Source: CAYRTV01 sp046483285 (GTDB taxonomy: Bacteria > Acidobacteriota > Aminicenantia > Aminicenantales > Aminicenantaceae). From it: 15,231 nucleotides of DNA. Position numbers and translations under genes: made by a program. The stretch lies in the NCBI GenBank assembly GCA_046483285.1, contig JAWODN010000068.1, forward strand, positions 1 to 15,231. Reading direction: 5' to 3'. This document shows, piece after piece, positions 7,453 through 13,900 of this stretch; position 1 is the stretch's first letter; each line of letters opens with the position of its first letter. The notes under the pieces are model-generated. The model worked only from the letters and a program-made list of their open reading frames with translations, ran no database searches and had not been told where the DNA came from.

Positions 7453-7719
7453 ATGAACCAAAAACGCCTCCAAGAAAAAATCAAAAGTCTGCGGAAACGT
7501 ATTGAACAGAACCGGAGACGGATTGAGCGCCACCCCGACTCCGAAGACACCGAAGGCTTGGAGAGAGAAATCGATGTCTGGGAAAGGGAACTCGAGCGAT
7601 TGGAAGACCAGTTGAAGTATTCATTAGACTATGACGACTATGATTTCGGTCTCCAGCGGGACTCCAAAAAGAGAAACAAACGGAAAAGAGGGCGTGACAA
7701 ACGGCTGGATCACTTATAA
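7453..7719 (+). CDS. Small highly charged coiled-coil protein, unknown function
   Basis: I do not recognise the family. From the ATG at 7453, preceded by GGGGA six bases upstream, it encodes 88 residues; an in-frame GTG at 7438 would add five. Residues 2-55 are rich in Lys, Arg, Glu and Leu with heptad-like spacing and read as one long coiled coil. An acidic aromatic patch follows (SLDYDDYDFG), then a strongly basic tail (KKRNKRKRGRDKRLDHL). No signal peptide or membrane segment is visible. The tail could bind nucleic acid or membranes, but that is a guess. It lies 44 bases after the ureohydrolase stop on the same strand and could be read through from that operon. Confidence 0.6.
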   Translation: MNQKRLQEKIKSLRKRIEQNRRRIERHPDSEDTEGLEREIDVWERELERLEDQLKYSLDYDDYDFGLQRDSKKRNKRKRGRDKRLDHL

Positions 7720-7778
7720 GTTATAATCTCACCTGGATGATGATCGGGCCGGGGCCGCTCGCATATAACAAAGGGTAT

Positions 7779-7818
7779 GTCATCCCGCGGCACAAAGCGA
7801 CGAGGGATCCCTGGCTGC
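7779..7818 (-). repeat. Dispersed 40-nt intergenic repeat, copy 2
   Basis: Its reverse complement matches 1196-1235 at 33 of 40 bases, including the GGGATCCC core and the CCGCGGGATGAC end. It lies 59 bases after the coiled-coil gene. Confidence 0.8.
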
Positions 7819-8076
7819 TTCGTCTGGGCGGTTGGCTTTGCTTTCGTATAGCAGGAAAGGGGGGGCAGGCCGGAACCGGCACGGATGTCCTCGCCGGGGA
7901 CAGACGCGTGACGGCGGGATACGGCCCTTATCCATTGCCATAAGGAAACGATTTTCTTAGGTACAGGTCAGGTTATTCACTTTTTCGGCAACCTTTTGTC
8001 TCTCTCTATCATCATTATCAGCGAAGACCAATGATAAGAATAAACAGTTCGGCCGCAGCATTGAGAACCCACCCCT

Positions 8077-8107
8077 GGAACTTGACATGTGCGGATTATG
8101 ATAAAAT
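8077..8107 (+). promoter_or_regulatory. Possible promoter of the ECF sigma operon
   Basis: GGAACTTGACA (8077-8087) contains both an ECF-type -35 (GGAACTT) and a housekeeping-type -35 (TTGACA). GATAAAAT (8100-8107) follows 16 bases after GGAACTT. The housekeeping reading has a poor spacer of 14 bases to TAAAAT. An autoregulated ECF promoter is plausible but unproven. Confidence 0.35.
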
Positions 8108-8132
8108 AGAGGAAAATAAAAAAGGCCGGCCC

Positions 8133-8711
8133 ATGAATAATATTTCCAACACCCCAATATCCATCCCCGGCGATTTGATTAAACGATGCCGGGAAGGAGA
8201 GCATCTGGCCATGGAGCAAGTCTATGAACGGCTTAAGTCTCCTTTTTTCGGCGTGGTTTTCCGATACACCCGGGACCGTGCCGCGGCCGAAGATATTCTT
8301 CAGGACATTTTCATAAAGATTTTCACCAATCTTGACAATCTGCATAACGATGACGCTTTCATAGGATGGGCTTACCGCATCGCCGTCAATACCGGTCTCA
8401 GCCATGTGCGCCGCAATAAAATGCTGCTCCGGAAATCCGTGCCCTTGAATGAAGTCAATTATTCCTTGGGTGATTCGGAAGCGGAAGGCCGGGAAGATCT
8501 CTTAAAAATGTCCCTGGAAAAAGCGCTGGGTGATTTAACCGCCAAACTTAAAAGTATCTTCATCTTGCACGATGTTCAAGGTTTCAAGCATCATGAAATC
8601 GCCCAGATCATGGGTTGTTCCGTCGGAACCAGCAAGTCCCAGCTTTTTAAAGCCCGGAAAAAAATCAGAAAATTTCTGCAGAAAGAAAAAATATTAGGAG
8701 CATACGCATGA
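8133..8711 (+). CDS. ECF-type RNA polymerase sigma factor (RpoE-like)
   Basis: This 192-residue protein has the two-domain build of ECF sigma factors. Sigma region 2 covers about 25-96 with the hallmark RDRAAAEDILQDIFIKIF (48-65) and FIGWAYRIAVN. Region 4 covers about 125-180 with LKSIFILHDVQGFKHHEIAQIMGCSVGTSKSQLFKARKKIR-type helix-turn-helix sequence. It would bind core polymerase and direct transcription of a stress regulon. I chose the ATG at 8133 because region 2 starts shortly after it. The in-frame ATG at 8031 would add 34 residues that look unrelated and would place the promoter-like sequence inside the gene. The ribosome binding site is weak. The stop overlaps the anti-sigma start as ATGA, typical of sigma/anti-sigma pairs. 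Confidence 0.93.
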   Translation: MNNISNTPISIPGDLIKRCREGEHLAMEQVYERLKSPFFGVVFRYTRDRAAAEDILQDIFIKIFTNLDNLHNDDAFIGWAYRIAVNTGLSHVRRNKMLLRKSVPLNEVNYSLGDSEAEGREDLLKMSLEKALGDLTAKLKSIFILHDVQGFKHHEIAQIMGCSVGTSKSQLFKARKKIRKFLQKEKILGAYA

Positions 8712-9385
8712 GATGCACGCAAATCAAAGAATGGATCAGTGATTATATTGACGGTGAACTGGATTCTTCCCGGAGCAAGGTTTTGGAACAGCATCTCGAA
8801 AAATGCCGGCAATGCCGCGAATGGCTCAATGACTTCCGCGCCATTAAAAAAACCGCCGCTGACCTGGAAGAGCCGGTTCCGTCCACCGGCTGGGAACATA
8901 TCCGGGCGCGGCTGGACAGCAAAACGCCCGCGCGCTCAGGCTCATTCACGCCGGTACGGTTTTTCCCCATTTTCAAACCGGCTCTGGCCGCTGCCGCCGT
9001 TTTGATGGTGGCAGCAGCGGCCGTGATCAGCTGGAACCTATTCCATTCTCCAGCGGGAGTTTCCTGGATTTCAGGCCAGGAATCAGCCCTGGCCAAGCTG
9101 AAAGAAGCGGAGCATCATTACCAAATGGCCATCCAATCCCTTAAAGAAGCGGCGGAAGCCCAGGAAGGGGGCCTGGACCCGGATATTAAAATGGTTTTCG
9201 AAACAAACCTGGAGATTATCAACCGCTCCATTTCCAGCTGCAAGCGAGCTGTTCTGAATGACCCGGAAGACTTTGACAGCCGGGATTTTCTTTTGGCCGC
9301 ATATCAGGAAAAAATGGATCTTCTCTTCCGGATGATCACATACCAAGACCGGTCATCCGGTAAAACAGCCAAAACCACGATATAA
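8708..9385 (+). CDS. Membrane-anchored zf-HC2 anti-sigma factor
   Basis: The 225-residue protein starts with a zinc-binding anti-sigma domain. Cys3, His29, Cys33 and Cys36 give the C...H-x3-C-x2-C pattern. This domain should hold the upstream sigma factor inactive at the membrane. A single membrane segment follows at about 91-111 (PALAAAAVLMVAAAAVISWNL). The periplasmic part (about 115-225) is helical and charged, with likely coiled-coil stretches (ALAKLKEAEHHYQMAIQSLKEAAEA), and could sense an envelope signal. The 4-base overlap with the sigma gene suggests balanced translation of the pair. The DUF4097 gene starts 14 bases after the stop, so the three form one operon. No protease site for regulated release is evident by eye. 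Confidence 0.9.
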   Translation: MRCTQIKEWISDYIDGELDSSRSKVLEQHLEKCRQCREWLNDFRAIKKTAADLEEPVPSTGWEHIRARLDSKTPARSGSFTPVRFFPIFKPALAAAAVLMVAAAAVISWNLFHSPAGVSWISGQESALAKLKEAEHHYQMAIQSLKEAAEAQEGGLDPDIKMVFETNLEIINRSISSCKRAVLNDPEDFDSRDFLLAAYQEKMDLLFRMITYQDRSSGKTAKTTI

Positions 9386-9399
9386 AAAAGGAGAAAAAA

Positions 9400-10410
9400 A
9401 TGAAAAGAAAAATTTTAAGCAGCCTGATTCTGGCGGGGTTGGTGATGTATTTTGGATTCTCGCCGGACTCGGCATGGGCGAAAGAAAAAGTCGAAGAAAA
9501 ATTCGAAAAAACCGTCTCCCTTCCCGGAGACGGTCAGGTGACTCTGTCCAATATTTCAGGAAACATTGAAGTGACGTCCTGGAATAAAAATGAAGTCCTG
9601 ATCAAAGCTTTAAAGGTGTCCAAGGCCGACTCCATGGAAAAAGCCAGGGAAAACGCCGGCCTGGTGAAAATTGAGGTCATAGAAGAAAGAAACGCGGTGC
9701 ATATCAAAACCGAATATCCCAAGAATAAATTCCGCAGCCGCTCCGCCAGCGTTTCCGTGGACTTCTGGGTGACCATTCCCGGCCGCGCCGCCGCAGACAT
9801 CAGTTCCGTAAGCGGCGATATCATCATGGTTGAGATCGGAGGCAACGCCGATGCCGAAACAGTCAGCGGTGACGTTGATCTTTCCAACATGACGGGGCTT
9901 CTGCGCGCCAAATCCGTCAGCGGGGATATCAAGGTGGTGAACGCATTCAAGGGCGTAGACTGCCGTTCGGTCAGCGGCGACTTGGATATCCGGGATATCA
10001 CCGGTGACGCTAAATTGAAGTCCGTATCCGGTGACATCAATCTGATGACTCTCCGTGATGGGAAGGTGGGTGCCGAGACTGTGAGCGGAGATATCGATCT
10101 GGACGGCATTCAGGATGCCCGCTATGTGGAGGCCGGTTCTGTAAGCGGAGAAATCACTTACACCGGCTCTGTTCACCCCCGCGGACGGTATTATCTCAAA
10201 TCCCACAGCGGGGAGATAACCATGGCCATTCCGTCCAATTCGGCGTTTGACCTTGAAGCCAAAACGTTCAGCGGCAGCATCGACAGCGATTTTGAAATCA
10301 CCATAAGCGGCAAAATTTCCAAGCGGGAAATCAGAGGCGTGGTCAATGACGGCGGCGCCCGGCTGGAACTCAAGACTTTCAGCGGCGACATTGTTCTGAA
10401 AAAGCGCTGA
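9400..10410 (+). CDS. Exported DUF4097-type beta-solenoid protein
   Basis: The 336-residue protein begins with a signal peptide (about 1-27, ending ...SAWA) and is exported. From about residue 50 it resembles DUF4097 proteins, whose repeats are predicted to stack as a beta-solenoid. The motif SG[DE][IVL] recurs with SG starting at 138, 156, 174, 192, 210, 229, 249, 270, 291 and 328, giving an 18-residue period that loosens to 19-21 and skips a turn before the last copy. A perfect AAAAAGGAG lies before the ATG. It is the last gene of the sigma/anti-sigma operon and ends at a strong terminator. Placement suggests it is a target or partner of the envelope-stress circuit. Its molecular role is unknown; an adhesin-like or scaffold role is speculation. 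Confidence 0.88.
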   Translation: MKRKILSSLILAGLVMYFGFSPDSAWAKEKVEEKFEKTVSLPGDGQVTLSNISGNIEVTSWNKNEVLIKALKVSKADSMEKARENAGLVKIEVIEERNAVHIKTEYPKNKFRSRSASVSVDFWVTIPGRAAADISSVSGDIIMVEIGGNADAETVSGDVDLSNMTGLLRAKSVSGDIKVVNAFKGVDCRSVSGDLDIRDITGDAKLKSVSGDINLMTLRDGKVGAETVSGDIDLDGIQDARYVEAGSVSGEITYTGSVHPRGRYYLKSHSGEITMAIPSNSAFDLEAKTFSGSIDSDFEITISGKISKREIRGVVNDGGARLELKTFSGDIVLKKR

Positions 10411-10437
10411 TTGTTACTCAGCTTCGCAAAAATTCCG

Positions 10438-10469
10438 CGGCCCCGGATTATCCGGGGCCGTTTTTTTTT
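10438..10469 (+). terminator. Intrinsic terminator of the sigma/DUF4097 operon
   Basis: CGGCCCCGGA (10438-10447) pairs perfectly with TCCGGGGCCG (10451-10460) across a TTA loop. Nine T residues (10461-10469) follow. It lies 27 bases after the DUF4097 stop and separates that operon from the MlrC-family gene. Confidence 0.95.
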
Positions 10470-10545
10470 GCACCGCAATCAACAATCGCTTTCCGGTTCC
10501 GGCTGAATTTGATATGTTATAAAAGAAAAATCCGAGGGAGGCGTC

Positions 10546-12066
10546 ATGAGAAAATATGTGGTTTTATGTGCATTGGTTTCATCCCTTATCCTAGGAGCTG
10601 CAGGATGCGGTGTGACTTCCGCCCCGTCTATCCGGATCGCAGTGGCGCAATTCTTCCACGAGACCTGCACTTTCTGCCCCGACCCGACCACCATTGAGGA
10701 TTGGGAATATTACGGACCTCCCACCCGGGACATCCTTGGTTCAGAGAGGGGTTACATCGGGGGATTTCAGAAAATGTGCCGGGAATTCGGGGATATCGAA
10801 CTGACCGGAATCATGTCCCCCCGGGGGGCGCGGGGAGGGTCATCAGGAAGCTGGGTCACCCGGGAAGCTTTTGATAAATACACCGGCTTGATCATCCAGG
10901 ACCTGGAAGAGCGGGGCCCGTTTGACGGTGTTTTTCTCTCCCTCCACGGAGCCATGGCGGTCACCGGAATCCCCAAACCGGAAGCAGAAATGGTCCGCCG
11001 CATCCGGAAGGCCACCGGCGAAACCCCCATTGTGGTGACCCTGGACCTGCATGCCAATGTGGACCATGAATTGGCCGAAGCCGCGGACGCGGTCCTGATC
11101 ATCAAACGTTATCCCCACTACGACACCACCCTTATCGGGGAACGCGCGGCACGGGTCATGATCAACACCCTCCGGGGCCGTTACCGTCCGGTCATGGCTG
11201 TGCGTAAACCCGGAGTGATCACTCCCAGTGTTTTTCAGGGCACAGGGGTCCCCCCGGCCATGGAAATCATGGAACGCGCCCGGCGATGGGAATGCCGTTA
11301 TCCCGGCACATACGTTTCCGTGGCGTTCGGTTTTGCATACGCCGACGTGCCGGATGCAGGCGCTACGGTTATGGTGGTGGCCGACGGTGACCTTGAATTA
11401 GCCGGCCGGATCGCGGATGATATGAACGACTATATCTGGAGAATGCGGGAAGTTTTCGCCGGAAAAACCCTTCCTAAAACCCGGGAAGGTGTGGCCATGG
11501 CTCTCACTGCCGTCAATCAGGGAAAAACTCCGGTGGTTCTGGCCGACCATTCAGACCGGACGGGAGGATCGACCCATATCCTGGCGGAGCTTATCCGGCA
11601 GGATGCCGGAAACTTCTGCATCGCCACCCTGAGAGATGAAAACGCTGTCGCCGCCATTGCGGATGGTTACCGGACCGGAGATCCCATTCAAATTGAAGTC
11701 GGGGGTCACACCGACCGGTTTGCGGGAAACCCGGTGTTTTTAGACGGAACCGTGACTTTTTCCGGAGAGTACGGACGCGACCGGGCTGCCGTGGTTTCTT
11801 TCGGAAACAACAATCATGTCATCCTGACGCCCCATCTTCACCAGGTCACCACCACATCTATTTATGAGCCGCTGGGTATCGATTTGGAAAGCATCGACAT
11901 CTTCGTGCTTAAATCCCGGGTGCATTTCCGAAGAGGATACCATGAAAACGGTTTTGCGGAGACCATTATCGAAGTGGACGCTCCAGGCCTCGGCCCGGCC
12001 GATCTCTCTATCCTGCCCTACCGGAATGTCCCCGCCGGCCTCTATCCTCTGAATAAAGACCGATAA
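10546..12066 (+). CDS. MlrC-family (M81) metalloprotein with lipoprotein signal
   Basis: This 506-residue protein belongs to the MlrC/M81 family, named for the last enzyme of microcystin degradation. Family marks are AQFFHETCTF (34-43), the zinc-binding block VVTLDLHANVDHE with Asp167 and His169, and KRYPHYDT with His191. The C-terminal half carries GGHTDRFAGNPV and the NNNHVILTP phrase. Family members are usually cytoplasmic. Here the N-terminus is MRKYVVLCALVSSLILGAAGC, a lipoprotein signal with the acceptor Cys at 21, so the protein is probably exported and lipidated. A GGGAGG site precedes the ATG. It follows a terminator and so has its own promoter, which I could not place convincingly. 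Most family members have unknown substrates, so microcystin breakdown should not be assumed. Confidence 0.88.
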   Translation: MRKYVVLCALVSSLILGAAGCGVTSAPSIRIAVAQFFHETCTFCPDPTTIEDWEYYGPPTRDILGSERGYIGGFQKMCREFGDIELTGIMSPRGARGGSSGSWVTREAFDKYTGLIIQDLEERGPFDGVFLSLHGAMAVTGIPKPEAEMVRRIRKATGETPIVVTLDLHANVDHELAEAADAVLIIKRYPHYDTTLIGERAARVMINTLRGRYRPVMAVRKPGVITPSVFQGTGVPPAMEIMERARRWECRYPGTYVSVAFGFAYADVPDAGATVMVVADGDLELAGRIADDMNDYIWRMREVFAGKTLPKTREGVAMALTAVNQGKTPVVLADHSDRTGGSTHILAELIRQDAGNFCIATLRDENAVAAIADGYRTGDPIQIEVGGHTDRFAGNPVFLDGTVTFSGEYGRDRAAVVSFGNNNHVILTPHLHQVTTTSIYEPLGIDLESIDIFVLKSRVHFRRGYHENGFAETIIEVDAPGLGPADLSILPYRNVPAGLYPLNKDR

Positions 12067-12081
12067 CCAGCCCTTTTCAGG

Positions 12082-12537
12082 TTAAACCCGCTCCAGCAGA
12101 GCCTCAACTTTAGCACACATATCCTGATGATGGGTGCCGGGCCAAAACAGCCGCCCGCACTGAGGACAAAGCGAAAAGGACGAAGCCCTTTCAAAGACAA
12201 ACGGCGAAACCAGGTTCCGGGCTTTTTCTTTGGGGAGAGGCTTAAGGGGGACATTGCACTCCACGCACCGGGTATAAGGCCGAACCTGATCCTTCAAACG
12301 AAACCGCCTCAGCACCTGAATCATCTGGTGCTCCCAGTCTTCACTCTCGATATAAAGAGACGGAATATCCGCCATTTCCAAAAGGCCGGTATCCTTGGTC
12401 AGAAGCACCCGTTCTTCTTTTCCTGCCAGATTCAAAAGGTCCCGGTCCTCGATCCGGGTGAAGAACACGGCGTCGAAACCAAAAATCCGCAGCCATTTGG
12501 CCAGCTTTCCCAGCATGCAGTCAACCGCGAATTTCAT
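12082..12537 (-). CDS. Mut7-C RNase-domain protein (PIN-like with zinc ribbon)
   Basis: The 151-residue protein matches the Mut7-C family, a PIN-like fold joined to a zinc ribbon and first named from the C-terminus of the worm mut-7 exonuclease. The start KFAVDCMLGKLAKWLRIFGFD, then DRDLL (31-35) and VLLTKDTGLL (44-53), give the conserved acidic residues. Cys91, Cys94, Cys124 and Cys127 form the zinc ribbon, with WPGTH (132-136) nearby. I chose the ATG at 12537 because the conserved domain begins there. The in-frame TTG at 12567 would touch the tRNA 3' end. There is no clear Shine-Dalgarno. The gene lies 30 bases downstream of tRNA-Ala on the same strand and may share its transcript. It is convergent with the MlrC-family gene, 15 bases away. 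RNA cleavage is inferred from the family. Confidence 0.88.
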   Translation of the reverse strand: MKFAVDCMLGKLAKWLRIFGFDAVFFTRIEDRDLLNLAGKEERVLLTKDTGLLEMADIPSLYIESEDWEHQMIQVLRRFRLKDQVRPYTRCVECNVPLKPLPKEKARNLVSPFVFERASSFSLCPQCGRLFWPGTHHQDMCAKVEALLERV

Positions 12538-12567
12538 GGGATCTGATTCAAACCCGAAAAAAGGCAA

Positions 12568-12643
12568 TGGTGGACGGTAGGGGATTCGAACCCCCGGCCT
12601 CAGCGTTGCGAACGCTGCGCTCTCCCAGCTGAGCTAACCGCCC
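12568..12643 (-). tRNA. tRNA-Ala (anticodon CGC)
   Basis: The acceptor GGGCGGT pairs with ACCGTCC, including the G3-U70 pair that identifies alanine tRNAs. The anticodon stem CAGCG/CGCTG encloses the loop TTCGCAA, giving anticodon CGC, which reads GCG. The T arm carries GGTTCGAATCC. Discriminator A and the CCA end are encoded. The total is 76 nt with no intron. Confidence 0.97.
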
Positions 12644-12978
12644 ACATCATATACATAGAATTTATTTAGTATATGCATTCTCCCCCTCAAAATCAACCAG
12701 CCCGGCCTGTTCATTAACCCCATACGGCTTCTCCCTTCCAGGCATGCCCGGCCGGCAAATGTGTCCGGCATCCAAACACCCGAAGCGGTGCCAATTGACA
12801 ACAGAGGGGGTTCAACCGAAAATGCCTGGAATGAATAAATTCCATGGTTGATTTCTGTCCTTATTTGAATTCGGGTGTAATGAATTTAAATATTTGATTA
12901 TTACACATTTGAAGCCATTGGAATCAAAGAAATTAGTCCTTCATTTTCATGGCTATAGTTAAAAGGATTTGATAAAAT
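12644..12978. other. AT-rich noncoding interval between tRNA-Ala and the nucleotidyltransferase module
   Basis: The interval holds the tRNA promoter (12668-12696). It also holds an inverted pair ACACCCGAA (12776-12784) and TTCGGGTGT (12870-12878), the latter within an 11-base direct repeat that recurs at 13603-13613. A TATAGT (12954-12959) lies 20 bases upstream of the small gene but has no good -35 partner. I see no gene here. Confidence 0.5.
12668..12696 (-). promoter_or_regulatory. Predicted promoter of tRNA-Ala
   Basis: On the minus strand TTGATT (12696-12691) and TATACT (12673-12668) are separated by exactly 17 bases. The mature tRNA begins 24 bases after the -10. The same transcript could continue into the Mut7-C gene, since no terminator is visible between them. 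Confidence 0.65.
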
Positions 12979-13200
12979 ATGAGCATGCAGCAAGAGAAAA
13001 AAAACCGGCTTAAAAAGAAAGGTATTCTTGTCCTTGATCGCGATAATGAAAAAGAAGAGATCGAATTCGAACTTAATTATCTATCCACACTGAGTACCCA
13101 GGAACGCTTCGCACTGATGATTGAAAAAAGCCGTGAATTAAAAACTAACTTGGAGAAAAATGGACACCGAAGGACTCCTACGGTTATTAAAAGAAAATAA
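12979..13200 (+). CDS. Small basic protein paired with a nucleotidyltransferase
   Basis: This 73-residue protein is Lys/Glu-rich with no signal or membrane segment. The central and C-terminal part (FELNYLSTLSTQERFALMIEKSRELKTNL...GHRRTPTVIKRK) resembles, from memory, small proteins often encoded just before nucleotidyltransferases of the next gene's type. It overlaps the nucleotidyltransferase start by 41 bases, so the two are almost certainly co-translated. A second in-frame ATG at 12985 is possible. AAAAGG lies about 12 bases upstream of the first ATG. The gene is much more AT-rich than its flanks, which suggests acquisition. It lacks the Rx4-6H motif of HEPN proteins. An antitoxin-like or substrate-binding partner role is a guess. 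Confidence 0.7.
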   Translation: MSMQQEKKNRLKKKGILVLDRDNEKEEIEFELNYLSTLSTQERFALMIEKSRELKTNLEKNGHRRTPTVIKRK

Positions 13201-13603
13201 GGTTAATTTTATCGTCATCGGCGCTTCCGCTTTTCCTGCTTATGGTTATGCCAGAGCAACATTAGATATAGATATCTTTATAGAGCCCAATCTTCAAAAT
13301 GCTAAAAGGACCATGAATGCTCTTGAACAGTTTGGCTATGATCTCATTGATTTAACCCCAACAGATTTCATAAAAAGCAAAATTTTAATTCGACAGTATT
13401 CAGTTGAAGCAGATTTTCATCCATTTGTAAAAGGGGTTGACTTTAAAGAGCTCTGGGAAAACAAGATCAAATCTAAGTTCGGGAATACCGAGGTCTTTTT
13501 CCCATCGATTGAAGATATGATTAAAATGAAGCGTGCCGCCGGCAGGGCAAAAGATAAAGAAGATTTAAAATTTTTAAATAGACTCAAGAAAAAAAGAAAG
13601 TAA
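13160..13603 (+). CDS. Minimal nucleotidyltransferase-fold protein (DUF6036-like)
   Basis: The 147-residue protein matches small nucleotidyltransferases of the DUF6036/AbiEii-like kind. The stretch FIVIGASAFPAYGYARATLDIDIFIEP (17-43) contains the active-site helix and the Asp36-x-Asp38 metal pair. Asp85 in VEADFHPF is a likely third carboxylate. The tail motif IKMKRAAGRAKDKEDL (121-136) is typical of this family. The usual GS is GA here (Gly21-Ala22), a mild deviation also tolerated in relatives. GGAG sits 4 bases before the ATG, within the preceding gene. The pair looks like a mobile toxin-antitoxin-style or stress module. No activity is shown for this protein, and the nucleotide and target are unknown. 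Confidence 0.82.
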   Translation: MDTEGLLRLLKENKVNFIVIGASAFPAYGYARATLDIDIFIEPNLQNAKRTMNALEQFGYDLIDLTPTDFIKSKILIRQYSVEADFHPFVKGVDFKELWENKIKSKFGNTEVFFPSIEDMIKMKRAAGRAKDKEDLKFLNRLKKKRK

Positions 13604-13685
13604 ATTCGGGTGTTTTTTTTGCATTTTAAATAAGATTCTGAAATTTTGAGATCGTTTTTTATTGATGTCACAAATATCAAGATCC

Positions 13686-13862
13686 ATGAAAAAACCGTTG
13701 TGTTGGCTATACTCGTCACTTCATTTCTTTTTTTTTCCTGCGGAAAGGGCCGGGAAGAACCGAAGTGGAATATCAGTTCCTGGTCCAAGGGAAGGAAACA
13801 TCACGGTTGAACTGGACTGCCTCAAAAGCGGGACCCATACCAAAGAGCTGCAGCTCAAATAA
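13686..13862 (+). pseudogene. Frameshifted lipoprotein gene remnant
   Basis: The ATG at 13686 is followed by a run of six A residues. If that run were seven, the frame would read MKKTVVLAILVTSFLFFSCGKGREE, a classical lipoprotein signal with the acceptor Cys codon at 13739-13741. As written, that reading has no ATG. Further on, plausible protein text moves to another frame (TEVEYQFLVQGKE) and then to the frame ending NITVELDCLKSGTHTKELQLK with a TAA at 13860-13862. Two or more indels would be needed to join these. Either the gene is decayed or the sequence has errors in its homopolymers (A6 at 13689-13694, T9 at 13728-13736). No ribosome binding site is evident. The original family is not identified. 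Confidence 0.45.
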
Positions 13863-13900
13863 AAAACAGAGGCGGTTCATTTTTTTAAAAGGAGGGGAAT

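Larger units (their letters stand above)
7720..8132. other. Noncoding interval upstream of the sigma-factor operon
   Basis: The interval holds the inverted repeat copy at 7779-7818, a GC-rich stretch with short palindromes such as CCGGAACCGG (about 7870-7879), and promoter-like sequence at 8077-8107. Open frames across it consist largely of repeat DNA and are not credible genes. Confidence 0.6.
12868..13613. repeat. 11-base direct repeats flanking the nucleotidyltransferase module
   Basis: AATTCGGGTGT occurs at 12868-12878 and again at 13603-13613, on either side of the AT-rich two-gene module. The second copy begins at the last base of the nucleotidyltransferase gene. A 9-base inverted copy lies at 12776-12784. 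Chance is possible at this length. Confidence 0.4.

Noticed and set aside
7737..7943. 68-codon frame after the coiled-coil gene
   Set aside because: It runs across the dispersed repeat copy and GC-rich palindromes and has no ribosome binding site or family resemblance.
8031..8132. Longer sigma factor starting at ATG 8031
   Set aside because: The added 34 residues look unlike sigma factors and would place the promoter-like sequence inside the gene.
9534..10206. Long minus-strand open frames opposite the DUF4097 gene
   Set aside because: They arise from the regular SGD repeat codons; the plus strand has the signal peptide, ribosome binding site and family match.
12537..12567. TTG start at 12567 for the Mut7-C protein
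   Set aside because: It would abut the encoded tRNA CCA end and adds ten residues outside the conserved domain.
12979..13603. HEPN/MNT toxin-antitoxin pair
   Set aside because: The small partner lacks the Rx4-6H motif and HEPN length, so that specific system is not supported.
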